7,290 bases of DNA from Eggerthellaceae bacterium (GTDB lineage: Bacteria > Actinomycetota > Coriobacteriia > Coriobacteriales > Eggerthellaceae), in the NCBI GenBank assembly GCA_003452695.1, contig DMNP01000390.1, forward strand, positions 218-7,507, read 5' to 3'. Positions 4,529-7,290 of this stretch are shown piece after piece (positions within the stretch are counted from its first letter, which is position 1; each line of letters starts with the position of its first letter). The notes under the pieces were generated by a model. The model was not told the DNA's origin and ran no database searches. It was given only the letters and a program-made list of their open reading frames with translations. The translations under genes were made by a program, and so were the position numbers.

Positions 4529-7290
4529 ATGACAGAAGGGCAGATGTTCAAACCCCGTTCCCGGTTCATGGCCGCCGCGCTGTCGGCCGCCCTTGCCCTG
4601 GGCATGGCGCCGTCGTTTGCGGCCCTGGCACCGGGCGATGCCTATGCGGCAGAGGGCGGTGCGCTCGTTTCCACGCAGATAGCCGCGCAGGAAGATGCAG
4701 GTGCAGGCACGGTGAACTGGGCGAGCGTGTACGGGCACGATAGCGGCAGCGGCACCGATACGTTTTCGTCATCGCTGGTAAACGCATTCGAGAACGCCAC
4801 GGTTCTCGGCGACGGCTCCATCGTGGCGGCCGGCGCCGATGCGGTGAAGGCGAGTGGAAAGAACTCGCTGGACGCGGCGCTCGTCTACTACGACGCCAAC
4901 GGCAACCAGACGGCGGCCAAGACGTTCAGCAGCACGATGTACGACGCGTTCGAGAAGGTTATCCAGACAAGCGACGGCAATCTGATAGCCGTCGGGTACG
5001 CCGGCAACGGCGACGGCGATTTCGCGGGCATCGTTGCCGATAAGGGCGCCAATGCCAAGACGAGCGACTTCGATGCCGTCATCCTGAAGCTGGATGCCCA
5101 GGGCAACCTTTTGAAGGGCGTCGCCTTCGGAGGCTCGGGCAAGGACATGTTCAGGGACGTCGTCGAACTCGACGACGGCAGCTTCATCGTGGTCGGCTAT
5201 GCAAGCTCCGCCGACGGCGATATGCAGGACAAGAGCGAGACCGATACGCGCGATGCGCTGGTAATGAGGTTCTCGGCCGACCTGTCCGAGCATTCGATCG
5301 TCGACATCCTGGGCGGAACGGCAGGCGGTATGGAGGAAGCCCGCGCGGTCGTGAAGGGCATCGGCGGCGGTTACGCTGTGGCCGGAACGGGCTTTTCCAA
5401 CGACGGCGATTTCCAGGGCGTGTACAAGAGCGAAACCAACAACCGCGGCGACTGGTTCCTGGCCAGCTACGACGCCGAGGGCGCGCGCACGGGCCTTGCC
5501 ATGTACGGCGGCGCCGAGCACGACTACCTGATGGGAATCGACTACGACTACCTGGACGCGGACCATGTGGCCCAGCAATCGCCGACCGGGTACGTTCTGG
5601 TCGGCTACGGCAAGTCGGCCGATGGCGATTTCGCCGGCATCGGAAATGGCGAAAACGACTGCGCCGCCCTGATGCGCGTTGCGGCGGACGGCACGCTGCG
5701 CGAGGCCGTGCCCGTTGGATCGGCCGAGAAATCGTATGCCGAGGACGTGCTGTCCTCGCCTGCCGGCTACCTGGTTGCGGGCCGTTTCGCGGGCACGCTG
5801 AGCGCCGGCGAGGCCTCCATCGATTCGCAGGGCGGCGAGGACGTGTCCACCGCGTTCATCGCACGCAATGGCTCCGCCTATGCCTACAGCCCCGTGAAGG
5901 CGTTCGGCGGCGGCGGCGTGGACCGTGCGCGCTCCATTGCCATCGACGCGAACGAGAACGTCCTGGTAACAGGCACCACGCAAAGCGATACCTTCATGGG
6001 TGCGCAAGTAGACGACAAATCCCGCGCGTTCGCCCTGTCCGTTCCCGCCAACGCCGTGATGCCCGAGGGCGCGTATGCTGCCCAGAAGGCCGTGGAAGAC
6101 AAGGCGAAGAGCCTGGCAGCGCTGAATGCGGCCATCGCCAACGCCGATGCGGCGTCGTGCGGGCATGCCACGTTCGAACAGTGGTGCGCACTGCAGGCGG
6201 CGCTGGCCCAGGCGAAGGCCATCGACCAGGCAACCGCAGACGCCGCCCAGGCGACGGCCGCCGCCGATGCGCTGAAGGCAGCGCGGGCTGCGGTGGACGA
6301 CGCCAACGCCACGCCCGTCGCCCTTCCCGAACAGGATGGCGACTACGCCCTGACGGCCACGGCGTATTCCGAGAGCAAGTTCCGCACCGCGGCTCCGTCC
6401 GAGTTCAACCTCGGCCGCCAGTTCGACCCGAACATGAAGCTGACGAAGGCGGGCGACAGCCTGAAGCTCGAGATGCTGTACACCTCCAGCATCGACATGC
6501 AGAAGGTCTCGATCGACGGCATCGAGGCCGAGAAGGCCGGGTACGGCCCGAAGAACGCCGGCGATGCTGGCACGTACGGCATGTACCTGTTCACCATAAC
6601 CCTGCCGGCCGACTTCGACCTGAACGCCGACCACAAGCTGTCGTTCTCGTACGACACGGGCAACCCCCGGATGGGCGTGATGACCCACAGCGTGTACCTG
6701 GCCAACCTGGGCACGGCGGCATGGAACGGCTTCTCGTCTGTGGCCGCTCAGCTGGGCAGTGCCGCCACCCCCTATCGCGCCGGCACGTACGCGATTCCCG
6801 CCAAGCTGATGAACGCGGCATCCGATAACGCTTCCATGGCAGCGGGCGCGTTCAACGAGAACGCCTTCCTGACCATCGTCGCCGACGGCACCGCCACAGT
6901 CGAAATCGGCACGAAGCCGCTCACCTTTGGCGGAATCACAGCCTATGCCGATAACGTGAAGGTGTACCAGGCGGCATCGGCATCGGGCGATCTCGTCGCA
7001 GCCGAGGAGGCCAGCACGAAGGTCATTGCCGTGAACGGCGCAGACTACACGGTTCCCACTACGCTCAAGTTCGCCGTTCCCCAGGCCGCCCTGCAGCAAG
7101 ATTCCGTGTACGTTAGCCTGGAGGCACCGGGGTCTCCCATGCCGGCAGCGGTTAACGCGCGCCTGCAGTTCGACTACGCGCAGCTTGCCGACATGACCAG
7201 TGCCCAGGTGGAACGCGCAGCCGCGCTCATCGGCTGGCTGGGCGACGACGTAACGCTCGACGACGCCGCCGCCGTGGCCGCCGCGCAAGC
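4529..7290 (+). CDS. Secreted NEAT-domain surface protein with beta-propeller and FIVAR-like module (3' end missing)
   Basis: At least 920 residues are present; the C-terminus, and so any cell-wall anchor, lies beyond the window. Residues 1-40 are a signal peptide (basic start, hydrophobic 14-33, cleavage likely after AYA-40). Residues 61-510 contain about seven repeats of the pattern D.ALV..D..GN...A..FGG...D......DG..IVVGYA.S.DGDF, read as a beta-propeller; the last strand (AFALSV, 500-505) can close blade one. Residues 519-595 resemble a FIVAR three-helix module (ATFEQWCALQAALAQAKAI, 547-565), with Cys544 and Cys553 able to form a disulfide. Residues 604-726 form a divergent NEAT-like domain. 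Residues 752-884 are a clearer NEAT domain: YAIPAKL start, S769-M770 in the lip helix, and an end aligning gap-free with the last strands of IsdA. From 887 on, a helical module of the VTLDD..AV..A type begins. NEAT domains bind heme at Gram-positive surfaces. Here the usual ligand tyrosine aligns with Met871, and with Met715 or Met718 in the first domain. Function as a heme receptor is inference. Confidence 0.88.
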   Translation, partial: MTEGQMFKPRSRFMAAALSAALALGMAPSFAALAPGDAYAAEGGALVSTQIAAQEDAGAGTVNWASVYGHDSGSGTDTFSSSLVNAFENATVLGDGSIVAAGADAVKASGKNSLDAALVYYDANGNQTAAKTFSSTMYDAFEKVIQTSDGNLIAVGYAGNGDGDFAGIVADKGANAKTSDFDAVILKLDAQGNLLKGVAFGGSGKDMFRDVVELDDGSFIVVGYASSADGDMQDKSETDTRDALVMRFSADLSEHSIVDILGGTAGGMEEARAVVKGIGGGYAVAGTGFSNDGDFQGVYKSETNNRGDWFLASYDAEGARTGLAMYGGAEHDYLMGIDYDYLDADHVAQQSPTGYVLVGYGKSADGDFAGIGNGENDCAALMRVAADGTLREAVPVGSAEKSYAEDVLSSPAGYLVAGRFAGTLSAGEASIDSQGGEDVSTAFIARNGSAYAYSPVKAFGGGGVDRARSIAIDANENVLVTGTTQSDTFMGAQVDDKSRAFALSVPANAVMPEGAYAAQKAVEDKAKSLAALNAAIANADAASCGHATFEQWCALQAALAQAKAIDQATADAAQATAAADALKAARAAVDDANATPVALPEQDGDYALTATAYSESKFRTAAPSEFNLGRQFDPNMKLTKAGDSLKLEMLYTSSIDMQKVSIDGIEAEKAGYGPKNAGDAGTYGMYLFTITLPADFDLNADHKLSFSYDTGNPRMGVMTHSVYLANLGTAAWNGFSSVAAQLGSAATPYRAGTYAIPAKLMNAASDNASMAAGAFNENAFLTIVADGTATVEIGTKPLTFGGITAYADNVKVYQAASASGDLVAAEEASTKVIAVNGADYTVPTTLKFAVPQAALQQDSVYVSLEAPGSPMPAAVNARLQFDYAQLADMTSAQVERAAALIGWLGDDVTLDDAAAVAAAQ

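Noticed and set aside
4525..4743. Small ORF starting at ATG 4525, just after the Shine-Dalgarno
   Set aside because: Its start touches the Shine-Dalgarno, it is short and has no signal peptide or domain. The frame from 4529 is clearly the coding one.
4769..7288. Minus-strand open frame of 839 codons opposite the NEAT gene
   Set aside because: The + frame from 4529 is open for 920 codons with a promoter, Shine-Dalgarno, signal peptide and ordered domains. The minus frame has shadow composition and no start signal.
1..7290. tRNA, rRNA, CRISPR array, insertion sequence, known riboswitch
   Set aside because: None was recognised on either strand. Repeats found are the single inverted repeat and short promoter-region repeats only.

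Overview
The window is about 60-65% GC (judged by eye), almost fully coding on the + strand. It looks like a chromosome segment from a GC-rich Gram-positive gut actinobacterium, most probably class Coriobacteriia, family Eggerthellaceae. This placement is inference: it rests on GC-ending codons used together with frequent ATA isoleucine codons, strong AGGAGG-type ribosome binding sites, and a secreted FIVAR/NEAT-domain surface protein. No taxonomic marker gene is present.

Layout. (1) 1-522: the 3' part of a DUF454/YbaN-family small membrane protein gene, whose start lies before the window. (2) 494-605: a perfect 27-bp inverted repeat with a 58-nt loop. Its left arm encodes the last codons of the DUF454 gene and part of its stop codon. 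(3) 716-2458 and 2455-4260: two translationally coupled genes (ATGA overlap) for half-size ABC transporters, each an exporter-fold membrane domain plus an ATPase. They match CydD and CydC respectively and are in the same order as E. coli cydDC. (4) 4261-4528: a regulatory intergenic region. It holds a short GC hairpin just after the ABC stop, a helically phased direct repeat, a good sigma-70-type promoter (TTTACA-17-TAACAT) threaded with three AGTTA repeats, two leader hairpins and a strong Shine-Dalgarno sequence. (5) 4529 to the window end: a large secreted protein of at least 920 residues, cut by the window edge. Its modules in order are signal peptide, seven-bladed beta-propeller, FIVAR-like helical module, a divergent NEAT-like domain, a clearer NEAT domain, and the start of another helical surface module. 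This reading frame carries no stop from 4529 to 7290.

How the parts may work together. NEAT domains are heme-binding modules of Gram-positive surface proteins. CydDC has been shown to be a heme transporter needed for cytochrome bd maturation, after earlier proposals of thiol export. The neighbourhood therefore reads as a candidate heme-handling locus, with surface heme binding by the NEAT protein and heme or porphyrin movement across the membrane by the CydDC-like pair. The surface gene has its own promoter, so it can be regulated separately. The most interesting points are the propeller-FIVAR-NEAT-NEAT architecture and methionine at the position normally held by the heme-ligating tyrosine in the NEAT domains. 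Substrate, direction of transport and heme binding cannot be shown from sequence alone.
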